DNA of 64,000 nucleotides from Desulfomicrobium apsheronum (GTDB lineage Bacteria; Desulfobacterota; Desulfovibrionia; Desulfovibrionales; Desulfomicrobiaceae), in the NCBI RefSeq assembly GCF_900114115.1, contig NZ_FORX01000009.1, positions 1-64,000 on the forward strand, in the 5' to 3' direction. How positions within the stretch are numbered: the stretch's first letter is position 1; every line of letters starts with the position of its first letter. The position numbers and the translations under genes were made by a program. Under the pieces are notes generated by a model. That model ran no database searches, had not been told where the DNA came from, and worked only from the letters and a program-made list of their open reading frames with translations. Shown in pieces: positions 15,405 through 23,829 of the stretch.

Positions 15405-16752
15405 AACGACCGTTCTCGTCGTAGATGATGATGAGAGCCACCGAACCATCCTTCAGGCTCTCATCAAAGGTTGGGGGTATAAATTGGAGGGGGTCGATGA
15501 CGGATCAAGAGCCGTGGAACTAGCTAAGGAAAAACCCTTTGACCTGATCCTCATGGATGTCCGTATGGCCGTAATGGGCGGAATCGAAGCCCTCAAGGAG
15601 ATCAAGTCGTACAATCCTTCCATCCCAATCATCATCATGACGGCCTACTCAAACGTAGAGTCCGCAGTCGAGGCGATCAAAGCCGGGGCCTATGACTATC
15701 TGACCAAGCCTCTCGACTTTGACATGCTCCGACTGACCATGGAACGGGCCTTGGAGCATGTTTCCCTGAAGGCCGAGAATCAGGAACTTAAGGAGCGCTT
15801 GGTTTCTTCTTTCGACCCCGGAAATATCGTCGGCCGGAGTGAAGCCATACGACGACTCATGGATATGGTGGCCATGATCGCGCCAAGTGAAGCTACAGTA
15901 CTCATTAACGGCGAGTCCGGTACGGGCAAGGAACTTATCGCTAAATCCATCCATTTCAACAGTTCTCGCAAAAATGGTCCTCTCGTCACCGTCAATTGCG
16001 CGGCCCTAAGCGAAACATTATTGGAATCAGAGTTGTTTGGGCATGAGAAGGGGGCCTTCACCGGTGCCGATAAGCGGCGGGAGGGGCGCTTTATGCATGC
16101 CAACAAGGGTACCATCTTCCTCGATGAGATCGGTGAGATCTCCCCTGCCATGCAGGTCAAGCTCCTGCGGGCGATACAGTCCCGGGAAATCCAGCGCGTG
16201 GGTAACGATCAGACCATCCAGGTGGACGTACGGATTGTGGCGGCGACGAACCGGGATCTAAAGGCGGAGGTCGAAGCGGGCAATTTTAGACAAGACCTTT
16301 ACTACCGACTGAACGTGATGGCGGTCGTCGTCCCACCACTTCGAGATCGAAGAGAGGACATCCCGCTCCTGGCCATGCATTTCCTGTACAAGTTTGCGGA
16401 TACCAACAGGAAAGTTGTCAAGGGCTTCACGCCTCAGGCCATGGACATGCTCCTCAAGTACGACTGGCCCGGCAATATCCGAGAACTGGAGAACGCTGTG
16501 GAGCGAGCTGTTGTGCTCATGCCGGGTGATTATGTGACTGAGCGGGAACTACCGTTGAGCATAGATCAATCCTTTGAAAGTCATGACAATGCAACATCCA
16601 AGATTGTCCAAAGTGAAGATATTCTTCCTTTGAATGCAGTTGAGAGAGAAGCTATTCTGGCCGCCTTAGAAATCACGAAAGGAAATAAAACTGAGGCAGC
16701 AAAAAAACTTGGGATAACCAGGAAGACTCTCTTGGCAAAGCTGCAACGTTAA
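15388..16752 (+). CDS. zraR: ZraR-like sigma-54-dependent response regulator
   Basis: The 454-residue NtrC-family regulator has a receiver domain (LVVDDD; phospho-Asp in DLILMDVRM), an AAA+ sigma-54 activation domain (GESGTGKE Walker A, GAFTGA sigma-54 contact loop) and a C-terminal Fis-type HTH (NKTEAAKKLGITRKTLLAKL). GAFTGA means it activates sigma-54 promoters. Three such promoters lie in the metal block (8799, 10765, 13409), two almost identical, making them its probable targets. Confidence 0.92.
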   Translation: MAARHETTVLVVDDDESHRTILQALIKGWGYKLEGVDDGSRAVELAKEKPFDLILMDVRMAVMGGIEALKEIKSYNPSIPIIIMTAYSNVESAVEAIKAGAYDYLTKPLDFDMLRLTMERALEHVSLKAENQELKERLVSSFDPGNIVGRSEAIRRLMDMVAMIAPSEATVLINGESGTGKELIAKSIHFNSSRKNGPLVTVNCAALSETLLESELFGHEKGAFTGADKRREGRFMHANKGTIFLDEIGEISPAMQVKLLRAIQSREIQRVGNDQTIQVDVRIVAATNRDLKAEVEAGNFRQDLYYRLNVMAVVVPPLRDRREDIPLLAMHFLYKFADTNRKVVKGFTPQAMDMLLKYDWPGNIRELENAVERAVVLMPGDYVTERELPLSIDQSFESHDNATSKIVQSEDILPLNAVEREAILAALEITKGNKTEAAKKLGITRKTLLAKLQR

Positions 16753-17097
16753 GTAGAAAACAACACCTCCATTCGTTTATTATTTGCTGTGACCCTCAGA
16801 ATACGCAAAAAAATGTTGGTAAGTGTCTTTTCTGTTGCTCTCCTCCAGAGGAGACTATGCAGGAAGTTCCCCTTCGCCTAAGCCCCACAGCTTTCGCTTG
16901 CTCCAGGCGATGTCGCAGACACGGGCAGTCTGTTGATAAAGGCAGAAGATCATCTTGAGTCACAGTCGTTGCCCAGACTAACGTCCTGCACCCGCAGGAC
17001 ACCGCAAATATCGACGTAACCCAAATTATTGTTGAGCCGCTTCTCTTGGCGCAATAGGCCATAGTTGAAAATCCACTTTACACAACGCTCCTGAATA
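16753..17097. other. Intergenic region without a supported gene
   Basis: This 345-bp gap contains one perfect hairpin, GTCCTGC-ACCC-GCAGGAC (16983-17000). A minus-strand frame of 88 codons (17062-16796) has no ribosome site or family match and is not called. Confidence 0.5.
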
Positions 17098-17123
17098 GGG
17101 ATGGAGGCTTAGCCGTCCATCCC
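17098..17123 (-). terminator. Hairpin ending the mobile-element operon
   Basis: GGGATGGA (17098-17105) pairs exactly with TCCATCCC (17116-17123), 12 bp past the last gene of the minus-strand operon. The T-run is poor. Confidence 0.4.
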
Positions 17124-17134
17124 CATCATAACCG

Positions 17135-17347
17135 CTACTTCATATCAACCTCTACATCATGAACGGCGGCTGCAGGGTTGTCATCTTGAGCACCACCATG
17201 CTCTGAATCATCGGACGACGTTGCGTTTGACGACATTTCCGACATCACCGCCACCGCAAACACGCCGAGAACTCCGGTCAAGCATCCGCCAATAAATGTC
17301 AGTATCTTCCCCATTCTGTCCTCCCTGGGCATGATTTCTTCAGTCAT
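17135..17347 (-). CDS. Small membrane protein, 70 aa
   Basis: One membrane helix (about 14-35) is followed by a Ser/Asp-rich acidic tail. ATG 17347 overlaps the stop of the preceding 23-codon frame (ATGACTGA), giving translational coupling. An internal ATG at 17314 has its own GGGAGGACAG site, so two starts are possible. It is the last gene of the operon. Not recognised. Confidence 0.6.
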   Translation of the reverse strand: MTEEIMPREDRMGKILTFIGGCLTGVLGVFAVAVMSEMSSNATSSDDSEHGGAQDDNPAAAVHDVEVDMK

Positions 17348-17411
17348 CGAGAGTCTCCTTCACAATTTCGAGTACTGCGATCGCGATCGCAATGGCAGGT
17401 CCCCAACTCAT
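17340..17411 (-). CDS. Hydrophobic microprotein, 23 aa
   Basis: MSWGPAIAIAIAVLEIVKE plus a short acidic end, behind a strong GCAGGAGG site. The start overlaps the stop of the 39-codon frame upstream (ATGA), and its stop overlaps the next start. This chaining supports real translation. It could be a membrane-active peptide or a leader for the next gene. Confidence 0.45.
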   Translation of the reverse strand: MSWGPAIAIAIAVLEIVKETLDD

Positions 17412-17527
17412 ATGGTCTTTCCTCCTGCATAATGCCCACGAGGGCAGGTTTGCTGGACATGTCCCAGACGAATGATGATCCTGTCAGGCGGACCGAGAAT
17501 CGGTCCTTGGAATTTCCTTCCTTTCAT
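17408..17527 (-). CDS. Microprotein, 39 aa
   Basis: ATG 17527 follows ACAGGAGGCG, a very strong ribosome site. The product is basic, ends in QQTCPRGHYAGGKTI and has no known domain. It follows the hairpin module after the VWA gene, and its stop overlaps the start of the 23-aa frame. Confidence 0.45.
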   Translation of the reverse strand: MKGRKFQGPILGPPDRIIIRLGHVQQTCPRGHYAGGKTI

Positions 17528-17558
17528 AACGCCTCCTGTTGGATTGGTTGAAACAAAA

Positions 17559-17576
17559 GGGGGACCATTGGCCCCC
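17559..17576 (-). repeat. Intergenic hairpin module a
   Basis: GGGGG-a-CC..GG-CCCCC hairpin between the VWA gene and the 39-aa gene, followed on the minus strand by TTTTGTTT and then an SD sequence. It is one of five similar modules. Confidence 0.55.
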
Positions 17577-17606
17577 CCCGCACGGTTGTTGACTGACTGG
17601 AATGGA

Positions 17607-19349
17607 TCAGCGTCCAAGAATCGCGCCCTCAAGCAGAGTGAACATGGCGGGCACCAGTTCCGCCATGGAATTTACCACGGCGTTACGCCTTGGCAGGAGC
17701 ACGTTGATTCCGGGACTGGTGATTCCGATGCCATATATTTCAAACCCTGCCTTTTCCCCCTGCTCAATGGCCTGAGTCGCGCACTCCAGAGAATCCGGCT
17801 CCCCATCCGTCACGACGAGTATGAGCTTTCGCAGCTCGCTCAAAGGCAGCATGTTCTGCATGACCCACCACAGGGCTTCCCCCATGGGCGTACCGCCTGC
17901 GGGTGTGAGGTCCAGATTGGTATGCACCTTCTGGCCGTGCGTGATGACGGGGGCGACGGTTGAGTAAGAGCCATTCGGCAACTGTGAACTGGGAAACGCG
18001 GTCACGGCGACATTGATCTTTGAAGCCTCCAAGGCGGAAGCGACGGCGTAGCAGGAACAGCAGGCCAAGCGGATCCTGCGCACCATGGATCCGGAGCAGT
18101 CGAGCAGGATGTGGACTGCGGTATTGATCCCGGTTCGCTCGGCCTTGGTCCGAAAAAGCCTGGGATCCGAAACGGCTAGACGATGGAGTTGCCCGGTATC
18201 CAGACGCCCACTTCTGCCGCTTGAAGCTCGTGCCAGGATCTTTGTCTGCAGGAGGCCCTGCAGCCTGGTCCGCAGCGCCATGGACGCCTGCCTTGCCTCC
18301 AAAACATCTGCCTCGGTCAGGGAGCCTGCACTTTTCGACGTGGGTATGGCCACGGTGACGGCTCCTTCCTGGGACTGCCGAGATGTGGCTTGCAGGGCGT
18401 CCGCCAGGATATCGCCTAGGCTTTGCGGGAGGGCGTCCTCCCCTGCCCCAAGGAGATCACGGACATACTCTCTGACCTGGTCCTGACTCCCGTTGACCGC
18501 AGGTAACGCCGAGACATCGGCATCATCCGAGTTGCCCCCACCATCATGGCCATCTCCATCATCCGGAGCTTCGCCCTGCTGTGACTCCCCTCCGCATTCA
18601 GACTGGTCGCTGTTGTCATCTTGGGTGCCGGGGGGTGTTTGTTCGTTACGCCCGTTAGCGCTTTGTTCATCAGGTTCGGACCCGTCATCCAGTGGTGCGC
18701 CCTGGTCAGGCGACACCGGTTGCTCGGTTGAATTCGCATACAGATCCAGAACGCGCACGATTTCGCGGGCGAAGTCTATGGCGTCCTGAGTCGAACGACA
18801 CCTGGTGCGGACCGTTCTCAGCACGCGCTCGATCTTCGGTCTCACACCTGGAAAGGCCGCATCAATCTGACCAGCCAAAGCGTTCTTTCGGTTGCGAAGC
18901 GCAGCGACATCCCAGGACCGGACTTCGAGCAGGAGCCAGTTGAGAATGATGGCCGCAGGCTGAGATGGCTCCTTTTGAGCCTCCGTGTCGAAGACATGCG
19001 CAATCAGCCAATCGAAGTTCTGGCGGCACCCTGGGAATATGGACGCAAGTTTGTGCTCGACCCTTCGATCTTCCAAAGTGTTCCACACATGCTTTTCGAG
19101 CGGCGTGAGCGAAGCAGCCTTCAAGGCCAGGAAGTCAGTATCCCGAACATGCCCGGCCTCGTGGTCCAGGTAGCCGCGAGCCATGGCCAGAAGGGTATCC
19201 GGGACATCGCCCGGCAAGGACGGCAGCCGGATGACCGTGCCGTCCGTATAGGCGTCAGTACCTCCTATCTCGACTTTTACTCCGTATTTTCTGCCGAGCA
19301 CGCTTGCCACCAAGGGCAGTGAGCGCATCACGGCCCGTGTGTCGATCAT
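17607..19349 (-). CDS. CobT-like VWA-domain protein of a MoxR/VWA module
   Basis: About 580 residues from ATG 19349 (TTGGAGG before it). The N-terminal half contains an HEAGH-like site (DHEAGHVRDTDF, about 85-97) as in CobT-type proteins. A long Asp/Gln/Gly-rich acidic linker (about 215-295) follows, then a C-terminal VWA domain with the MIDAS motif DCSGSM, GGTPMG and VTDGEPD. CobT partners CobS in cobalt chelation, but no cobalamin gene is near; the phage/ICE company suggests a MoxR-VWA remodelling pair instead. It probably acts with the AAA+ protein at 21128-22114. Confidence 0.8.
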   Translation of the reverse strand: MIDTRAVMRSLPLVASVLGRKYGVKVEIGGTDAYTDGTVIRLPSLPGDVPDTLLAMARGYLDHEAGHVRDTDFLALKAASLTPLEKHVWNTLEDRRVEHKLASIFPGCRQNFDWLIAHVFDTEAQKEPSQPAAIILNWLLLEVRSWDVAALRNRKNALAGQIDAAFPGVRPKIERVLRTVRTRCRSTQDAIDFAREIVRVLDLYANSTEQPVSPDQGAPLDDGSEPDEQSANGRNEQTPPGTQDDNSDQSECGGESQQGEAPDDGDGHDGGGNSDDADVSALPAVNGSQDQVREYVRDLLGAGEDALPQSLGDILADALQATSRQSQEGAVTVAIPTSKSAGSLTEADVLEARQASMALRTRLQGLLQTKILARASSGRSGRLDTGQLHRLAVSDPRLFRTKAERTGINTAVHILLDCSGSMVRRIRLACCSCYAVASALEASKINVAVTAFPSSQLPNGSYSTVAPVITHGQKVHTNLDLTPAGGTPMGEALWWVMQNMLPLSELRKLILVVTDGEPDSLECATQAIEQGEKAGFEIYGIGITSPGINVLLPRRNAVVNSMAELVPAMFTLLEGAILGR

Positions 19350-19368
19350 CGGTGCCTCCAAATGCGAA

Positions 19369-19397
19369 CAGCCCCGGAGCTTGTGACTCCAGGGCTG
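19369..19397 (-). repeat. Intergenic hairpin module b
   Basis: CAGCCC-c-GGAG pairs with CTCC-a-GGGCTG, then TTCGCATTTGGAGG leads into the VWA gene on the minus strand. Confidence 0.6.
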
Positions 19398-19418
19398 ATC
19401 GGCTGTATATGTTCGTCA

Positions 19419-20417
19419 TTACCAAAGCCCGCAGTTGGGCATTACCGGCTGCATGGGTATGTCAGGGAATATCGGCGGCAGATCGTCCAACGTAGGCACG
19501 ATACCCACCTCATCCTGGACGTCCAACTCCGACATCTCCCTCTGCCCTTCGACCAGGAGGGACAGAAGGTCCTTGGAGGTCGTGCCGTCCATGATCTTCT
19601 GCCCATGCTCGATGAGGCCGTCCGTGTCCCGCAACAGGGAGACGAGGCCCTGGAGCATGAGCAGGTTCGCTCCTTCGATCCTGCCACGTTTGGGCAGGTG
19701 TTCGAACGCGGTGTGAATTAGGTCCGCAACCGGAGATACCCGTGGTTCGACAAAGCTCAGACCCGAGAGTTTCTGGTGGATGGTCCGCAGGGGCGAAAGT
19801 GCCTTGCGGGTGATCTCGGTCTTTCCTGCAAAGCATTTGTGCCAGGCTTCGGTGGCCGCTTTGGACACTTCGCCGAACAGGGTCTGGCCCAGGCTTGCCA
19901 CCTCGTCCTTGAGTCCTTCCATGACCGGGTCGGCCGGATCTGGAGGAACAATGCGGTAGAGCCGCCAGATGAAGCCCATGCGACTTCGGACATAGTCGGC
20001 GCTGACGGTCGAATCGGCGATGATCTGTTCCCAGCCCGAGTGTTTGGCGATCCAGTCCCGTACGGATTCATCGTAGCGCGACAGGAAATCCTCCTTGGCA
20101 GCGTTGAAATCCCGCAGGATTTGCTCAAGCTCGGTCACGATGGCGTCCGCCTGGCTCTCGGGGATGGCCCATCCGCCAAGGAAACGGACACCGTGCCTGT
20201 CCAAGAGGCTCACGGCCCTGGCCTTCAAGGTCCCGAAGACCCGCAGGGCTTCCGGATCACAGACCCTCTTGCTGCCCAGGGATGCCAGGTCCTCGGGGGG
20301 TAGCGTGGCCCCGGCAAAGTCCTCGGGGCTCAGTTTCTTGCGTGCGGTCCATATGTTTACCTCAAGGTGCAGGGCCAGCAGGCTGTCCAGGACCTTGATG
20401 TCGGTGTGCGTGTTCAT
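19419..20417 (-). CDS. DUF3150 domain protein
   Basis: The 332-residue, largely helical soluble protein matches the DUF3150 family by its N-terminus (LEVNIWTARKKLSPEDF) and its fixed place between MoxR-type and VWA-type genes in mobile elements. No catalytic motif is visible. Its function is unknown; it may be an adaptor for the AAA+/VWA pair. TTGAGGAG precedes ATG 20417. Confidence 0.7.
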   Translation of the reverse strand: MNTHTDIKVLDSLLALHLEVNIWTARKKLSPEDFAGATLPPEDLASLGSKRVCDPEALRVFGTLKARAVSLLDRHGVRFLGGWAIPESQADAIVTELEQILRDFNAAKEDFLSRYDESVRDWIAKHSGWEQIIADSTVSADYVRSRMGFIWRLYRIVPPDPADPVMEGLKDEVASLGQTLFGEVSKAATEAWHKCFAGKTEITRKALSPLRTIHQKLSGLSFVEPRVSPVADLIHTAFEHLPKRGRIEGANLLMLQGLVSLLRDTDGLIEHGQKIMDGTTSKDLLSLLVEGQREMSELDVQDEVGIVPTLDDLPPIFPDIPMQPVMPNCGLW

Positions 20418-20438
20418 GCTCTTCTCCTCAAATGAAAA

Positions 20439-20458
20439 GAGCGCCTGATGTGGCGCCC
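20439..20458 (-). repeat. Intergenic hairpin module c
   Basis: GAGCGCC (20439-20445) and GGCGCCC (20452-20458) pair; on the minus strand TTTTCATTTGAGGAG follows, giving the DUF3150 gene its SD. Confidence 0.6.
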
Positions 20459-20739
20459 TAGTTTCCGTTCACGATGATGAAGTCCTGCCGGTCGATCTTG
20501 ACCAGCACCCTGCGCCACATCTCCTGGATGGGGCATTCGTTCTTGCACTCCCGACTCTTGATGGTGCGAGTGACGCAGGTCTCAAATGGCTTGCTATCAA
20601 AGCCTCCCACCCACATGCGGATGGTCAGCCCCAAGGTGTCGACCTCGGCCTTCCAGTGATATCGGAACCCCGTCTCGGGGACCTGCTTGGCCAGTTCGAT
20701 GGACTGGCGAAAGGGGAAATCCGGGTGAGCTATATCCAT
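20458..20739 (-). CDS. Hypothetical protein, 93 aa
   Basis: From ATG 20739 (AGAGAG upstream). It contains FRYHWKAEVDTLGLTIRMW and a Cys pair in ECKNECPIQEMW. The fold looks like a small beta-rich domain similar in layout to the neighbouring WGR-like protein (both end in a QEM(W/M)xR(V/A)LxKI helix), so the two may be distant paralogues. Function unknown. Confidence 0.6.
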   Translation of the reverse strand: MDIAHPDFPFRQSIELAKQVPETGFRYHWKAEVDTLGLTIRMWVGGFDSKPFETCVTRTIKSRECKNECPIQEMWRRVLVKIDRQDFIIVNGN

Positions 20740-20768
20740 ATAAATGCTCTCTTTGGTTATGTTGATTT

Positions 20769-21056
20769 TCAAAATGTGACCCAGCAAAGCCCGTATCCCT
20801 CGTTGATCTTGGCAAGCGCCCTATCCATCATCTCCTGCACCGGATTGCCCTGAGCGCATCTGGAGATATCAAGGACGCGACCTTGCCCGGCGGTATTGAG
20901 TCGACCCCATTGCAATGCCAGTCCGTTTGGATGAGCCACGGCTTTCCAGAACTTGCCGCCATGTGGCGTCGATTTTTCCAAGAGAACGGAAGGGGGATGG
21001 GCGCAGTTGTTCAGGTAGGAAGGGTTTGCGGCCATGGCCTGAATGACCGAGGTCAT
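20769..21056 (-). CDS. WGR-like small domain protein
   Basis: The region FWKAVAHPNG..LQWGRLNTAGQGRV resembles a WGR domain, a small nucleic-acid-binding module seen in PARPs and some bacterial regulators. The frame is open upstream into the AAA+ gene, and protein-like sequence (KDATTPDDLTKVRQAM) precedes ATG 21056. The true start may therefore be an upstream non-ATG codon after the GAGAGGAG at about 21122. Its C-terminal helix resembles that of the next gene. Confidence 0.55.
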   Translation of the reverse strand: MTSVIQAMAANPSYLNNCAHPPSVLLEKSTPHGGKFWKAVAHPNGLALQWGRLNTAGQGRVLDISRCAQGNPVQEMMDRALAKINEGYGLCWVTF

Positions 21057-21127
21057 GGCCTGGCGCACTTTGGTCAGGTCGTCGGGAGTGGTCGCATCTT
21101 TGTGCGTTTCAGCAGCTGCACTCCTCT

Positions 21128-22114
21128 CTACTCCCCCATGGACTGCGGGAAGACGCGCTGGGCGAGTTCGTGGAGCATGGCCCTGGTTTCCCTGGTGGCG
21201 CGAAAGCCCAGTGCCCGGTCCAGGGCATAGGTCACAGGCTGCACTCCTTGCCTGGACAGGGGCTGAAAACGCACGGTCAGGTCGGCCCAACGAAGAAGGG
21301 TCCGGGTCGAGAACGTGACCTCGATGCTGTTTGCGATCCCGACGCCGGCTTCACCCATGAAAAGCCTGCGGACCTCGTTTGCGTATTCGACCATTTTCTG
21401 ACGGATGCTTTCAGGCAATTTCGGGCAGCATCCACCCAGAAGTTTCTCCTCGGCTTCCCGTGCAGGGTAGCCCATCTCACAGAGCCAAAAGCGATCCAGA
21501 AAAGCGAGGTTCTGCCGAAGCGTTCCTTGGTACAGGCCCGTCTCATCGGACCCACCATTGGTATTGGCCGTGGCTGCAAAGCGGAACATGGGGTGCGGGA
21601 TGATGAGCTCGCCGCCATTCTCGGCGATGCAAAGCGCCTCGCCATCCAGAATCCCATTCAAACCCGTGGCGGTTGCCGGTTCGAGCAGGTCGATCTCGTT
21701 GAGCAAAAATATCCCCCCAAACCGCATGGCCAGGGCCAGGGGGCCGTATTCGAAAGCCATGCTGCCGTTGCGAACCGACAGGTGCCCCACCAGGTCGGGG
21801 AACTCCAGACGGCTGTGCCCTGTGACCTCGAAGACGGGATAGTTGAGCCTGGATGCGAGCTGCTTGATGGCGCTCGTTTTACCACTGCCTGTGGGACCAA
21901 AGACATACAGCGGGTCGGAAATGTTCATGAGCCAGACCGCGATGTCGCGGCTTGTCTCGTGGAAAATGTAGCCGGGATCCGGAGTAGGCGTGTAGGTGCA
22001 GGGGCTGGCATAACCCCGGATGATCCTGCCCGAGGGGCTGCCGCTGAAGACTGTCCCTGCGTCCAGTTCCACGGCCTGAAGTTTTTCAAGTTCGTCATGG
22101 ATGGTGTTGGTCAT
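21128..22114 (-). CDS. MoxR/CobS-type AAA+ ATPase
   Basis: About 328 residues from ATG 22114 (GGAGCACAAC upstream). Walker A is GPTGSGKT (about 79-86), Walker B is IFLLNEID, and sensor 1 lies near TANTNG. MoxR ATPases remodel target proteins together with VWA partners; here the CobT-like VWA gene and DUF3150 gene lie in the same operon. CobS is the close relative, but cobalamin synthesis is not supported by context. Confidence 0.88.
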   Translation of the reverse strand: MTNTIHDELEKLQAVELDAGTVFSGSPSGRIIRGYASPCTYTPTPDPGYIFHETSRDIAVWLMNISDPLYVFGPTGSGKTSAIKQLASRLNYPVFEVTGHSRLEFPDLVGHLSVRNGSMAFEYGPLALAMRFGGIFLLNEIDLLEPATATGLNGILDGEALCIAENGGELIIPHPMFRFAATANTNGGSDETGLYQGTLRQNLAFLDRFWLCEMGYPAREAEEKLLGGCCPKLPESIRQKMVEYANEVRRLFMGEAGVGIANSIEVTFSTRTLLRWADLTVRFQPLSRQGVQPVTYALDRALGFRATRETRAMLHELAQRVFPQSMGE

Positions 22115-22135
22115 GTTGTGCTCCATAAAATGAAA

Positions 22136-22167
22136 ATCCCGGCCACCCTGTTACGGGGAGCCGGGAT
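22136..22167 (-). repeat. Intergenic hairpin module d
   Basis: ATCCCGGC (22136-22143) pairs exactly with GCCGGGAT (22160-22167), followed on the minus strand by TTTTCATTTTATGGAG before the AAA+ gene. It looks like an intrinsic terminator placed directly before an SD. Confidence 0.65.
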
Positions 22168-22189
22168 CTGTTGGTGTTGTGCAAACGTA

Positions 22190-22546
22190 TTATTCTTCGT
22201 CGAATCCGATTCCTCTGGTCAGGCGCATCCCGAACGGATTGTCCCAGAATCGGCCGCGATACTCGACGTCATCGAGGTTCTCCCCGACACGGATGTAAAG
22301 GTACAGTTCATCGTCCAGGTCCGAGAGATACCCTGCCAGAAAGACGATATCCGGATCACTCGAGTACCATTTGAACCCTTCCCAATACCAGGCGCGGTTT
22401 CCTTCACCCTCCCTGGTGAATTCGGAGTCTTCGAAGAGACTGCGGACTTCTTCCTGAAGGGACTGGGGCAGCGTCTGGATCTTGGCCTCCAACTGGGTGA
22501 AGGCATCTTGCGCCAGGCAGATCCCGACATGAGAGCGGTATCCCAT
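22190..22546 (-). CDS. Hypothetical phage/ICE protein, 118 aa
   Basis: An acidic, Trp/Tyr-rich soluble protein starting MGYRSHVGICL, with WYWEGFKWYSSDPDI and ending RGIGFDEE. This type recurs in phages and integrated elements, but its function is not known to me. It directly follows the nuclease gene (1 bp between stop and start) and is separated from the AAA+ gene by hairpin module d. Confidence 0.65.
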   Translation of the reverse strand: MGYRSHVGICLAQDAFTQLEAKIQTLPQSLQEEVRSLFEDSEFTREGEGNRAWYWEGFKWYSSDPDIVFLAGYLSDLDDELYLYIRVGENLDDVEYRGRFWDNPFGMRLTRGIGFDEE

Positions 22547-22547
22547 G

Positions 22548-23759
22548 TCATCCCTCCTTTTTCCTGTTGATCTTGTTTATCATCAGCCGGTCAAAGGGCT
22601 TTCCCTCCGACTCACACCTGGCGATGAGCGCATCTGCGTCGTACTCGCCAAGGATCACTGAGAGTTCCAAGCGTAATTGCTCCTTGCTCAAGGTGCGCCT
22701 ACCATTTTGAGCCGAGACCCGGAAACGATGACTCCCTGCGTTGATCCAGGAACCACCGACATCACTCAGGGCATAGGCGTTCTTCAACCCCTCCTCGATT
22801 TCCGAAATCTCGACTTCAAGCACGCCCTGCATGGTCTTCAATTCATTGAGTTGGGCCAGCGTGTCGATCCACTGCGGCTGGTCGAGCCCATAGAACTTCG
22901 GGCAATCGGCGTTGAATTCGCACCACGAGCACAGGGGATGAAACCCTTGTGCTGTGGGAAGGTGGTCGAGGCCTGCATCATTTTTCTTCAACTCGTCGAC
23001 GTTGTGCCAGAGGTCCTCGGCTGTTTTGAGGCAGAGATTTAGCATGGTGTCATCCGGCAGATATGGCCCAAACGCTTTGGCATCCGACATGGACAGGCAC
23101 AGCACCCATGCCTCGATATCGACCGCTGAAGGATGGGCTGGCATTTCGATGCCAAACTTCTCCAGGCAGAGCTGCGGAAAAGTGAGCCCGTCACTCCCCT
23201 GTCTACCTGCTTCACCATGGACACCAAATGCCGGTTGGTCCCAAAGTGCGCGTAAGAGGCCGACTTGGCCATAAACCTGAGTTTCATAAGAAGAATACAA
23301 GGTTTTAGGGATTTTTTCGCAGCTTTTAAGCTCCAAAATCCGGACCGTGGGCTTTCCTACTGAGCTGGCGAAAACAAAATCCAAATGCGCCTTGATCGGC
23401 ACCCCGTAATAACTCGTCACGATCTCAAGTTGCTCGATCACGGGCAATCGTTGCTGCCTGAAGACCTGGGCAATACCCGCCTCAAACCAATGTCCTCGTT
23501 GCAGACGAAGTTGTTTGCCGATCAGTGCCAGGGCGGCATGCTGGTCCAGTTCTAGTCCATGGTCATTACCAAAAAGCTTTTGCCCCACCGCTGCACGTGG
23601 ACACTCCAAGGCTCGGCCAATATCCGACATGCCGATGTACTGGCTCCGATCTCCAAGCGATGAAGCGGTTCTCTGCGCCGACGATTCAAGAAGCCCTTTC
23701 GCGAGCAGCGTCATGAGGCCATGGGATCGGTCCGCTTGAGCTTGCAAGGTTTCACTCAT
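22548..23759 (-). CDS. PD-(D/E)XK nuclease with probable Fe-S cluster (Cas4/RecB-like)
   Basis: The 403-residue protein has the nuclease core HLDFVF (Asp), ILELKSC (ExK) and QVYGQ. It also has one N-terminal Cys (LECPRA, about 53) and a C-terminal cluster CSWCEFNADCP (about 278-288), as in Cas4/AddB-type nucleases that hold a 4Fe-4S cluster. In phages and ICEs such nucleases resect DNA ends for an annealing protein, and the ERF gene lies just upstream. GGAGGG precedes ATG 23759. Confidence 0.8.
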   Translation of the reverse strand: MSETLQAQADRSHGLMTLLAKGLLESSAQRTASSLGDRSQYIGMSDIGRALECPRAAVGQKLFGNDHGLELDQHAALALIGKQLRLQRGHWFEAGIAQVFRQQRLPVIEQLEIVTSYYGVPIKAHLDFVFASSVGKPTVRILELKSCEKIPKTLYSSYETQVYGQVGLLRALWDQPAFGVHGEAGRQGSDGLTFPQLCLEKFGIEMPAHPSAVDIEAWVLCLSMSDAKAFGPYLPDDTMLNLCLKTAEDLWHNVDELKKNDAGLDHLPTAQGFHPLCSWCEFNADCPKFYGLDQPQWIDTLAQLNELKTMQGVLEVEISEIEEGLKNAYALSDVGGSWINAGSHRFRVSAQNGRRTLSKEQLRLELSVILGEYDADALIARCESEGKPFDRLMINKINRKKEG

Positions 23760-23779
23760 GCCCTACCCTCCAAAATGAC

Positions 23780-23806
23780 GAAAGCTGCCCGCATGGAGCA
23801 GCCTTC
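23780..23806 (-). repeat. Intergenic hairpin module e
   Basis: GAA-a-GCTGC and GCAGC-c-TTC pair; on the minus strand TTTCGTCATTTTGGAGG leads into the nuclease gene. Confidence 0.55.
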
Positions 23807-23829
23807 GCTTGTGTTTTGTGTCCGGATTT

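Noticed and set aside
16796-17062. Minus-strand frame of 88 codons
   Set aside because: No ribosome site or family; it spans a perfect hairpin, so non-coding is more likely.
17607-22114. CobS/CobT cobaltochelatase for cobalamin synthesis
   Set aside because: No CobN or other cobalamin gene is nearby, and the operon contains DUF3150, ERF and a nuclease typical of mobile elements.
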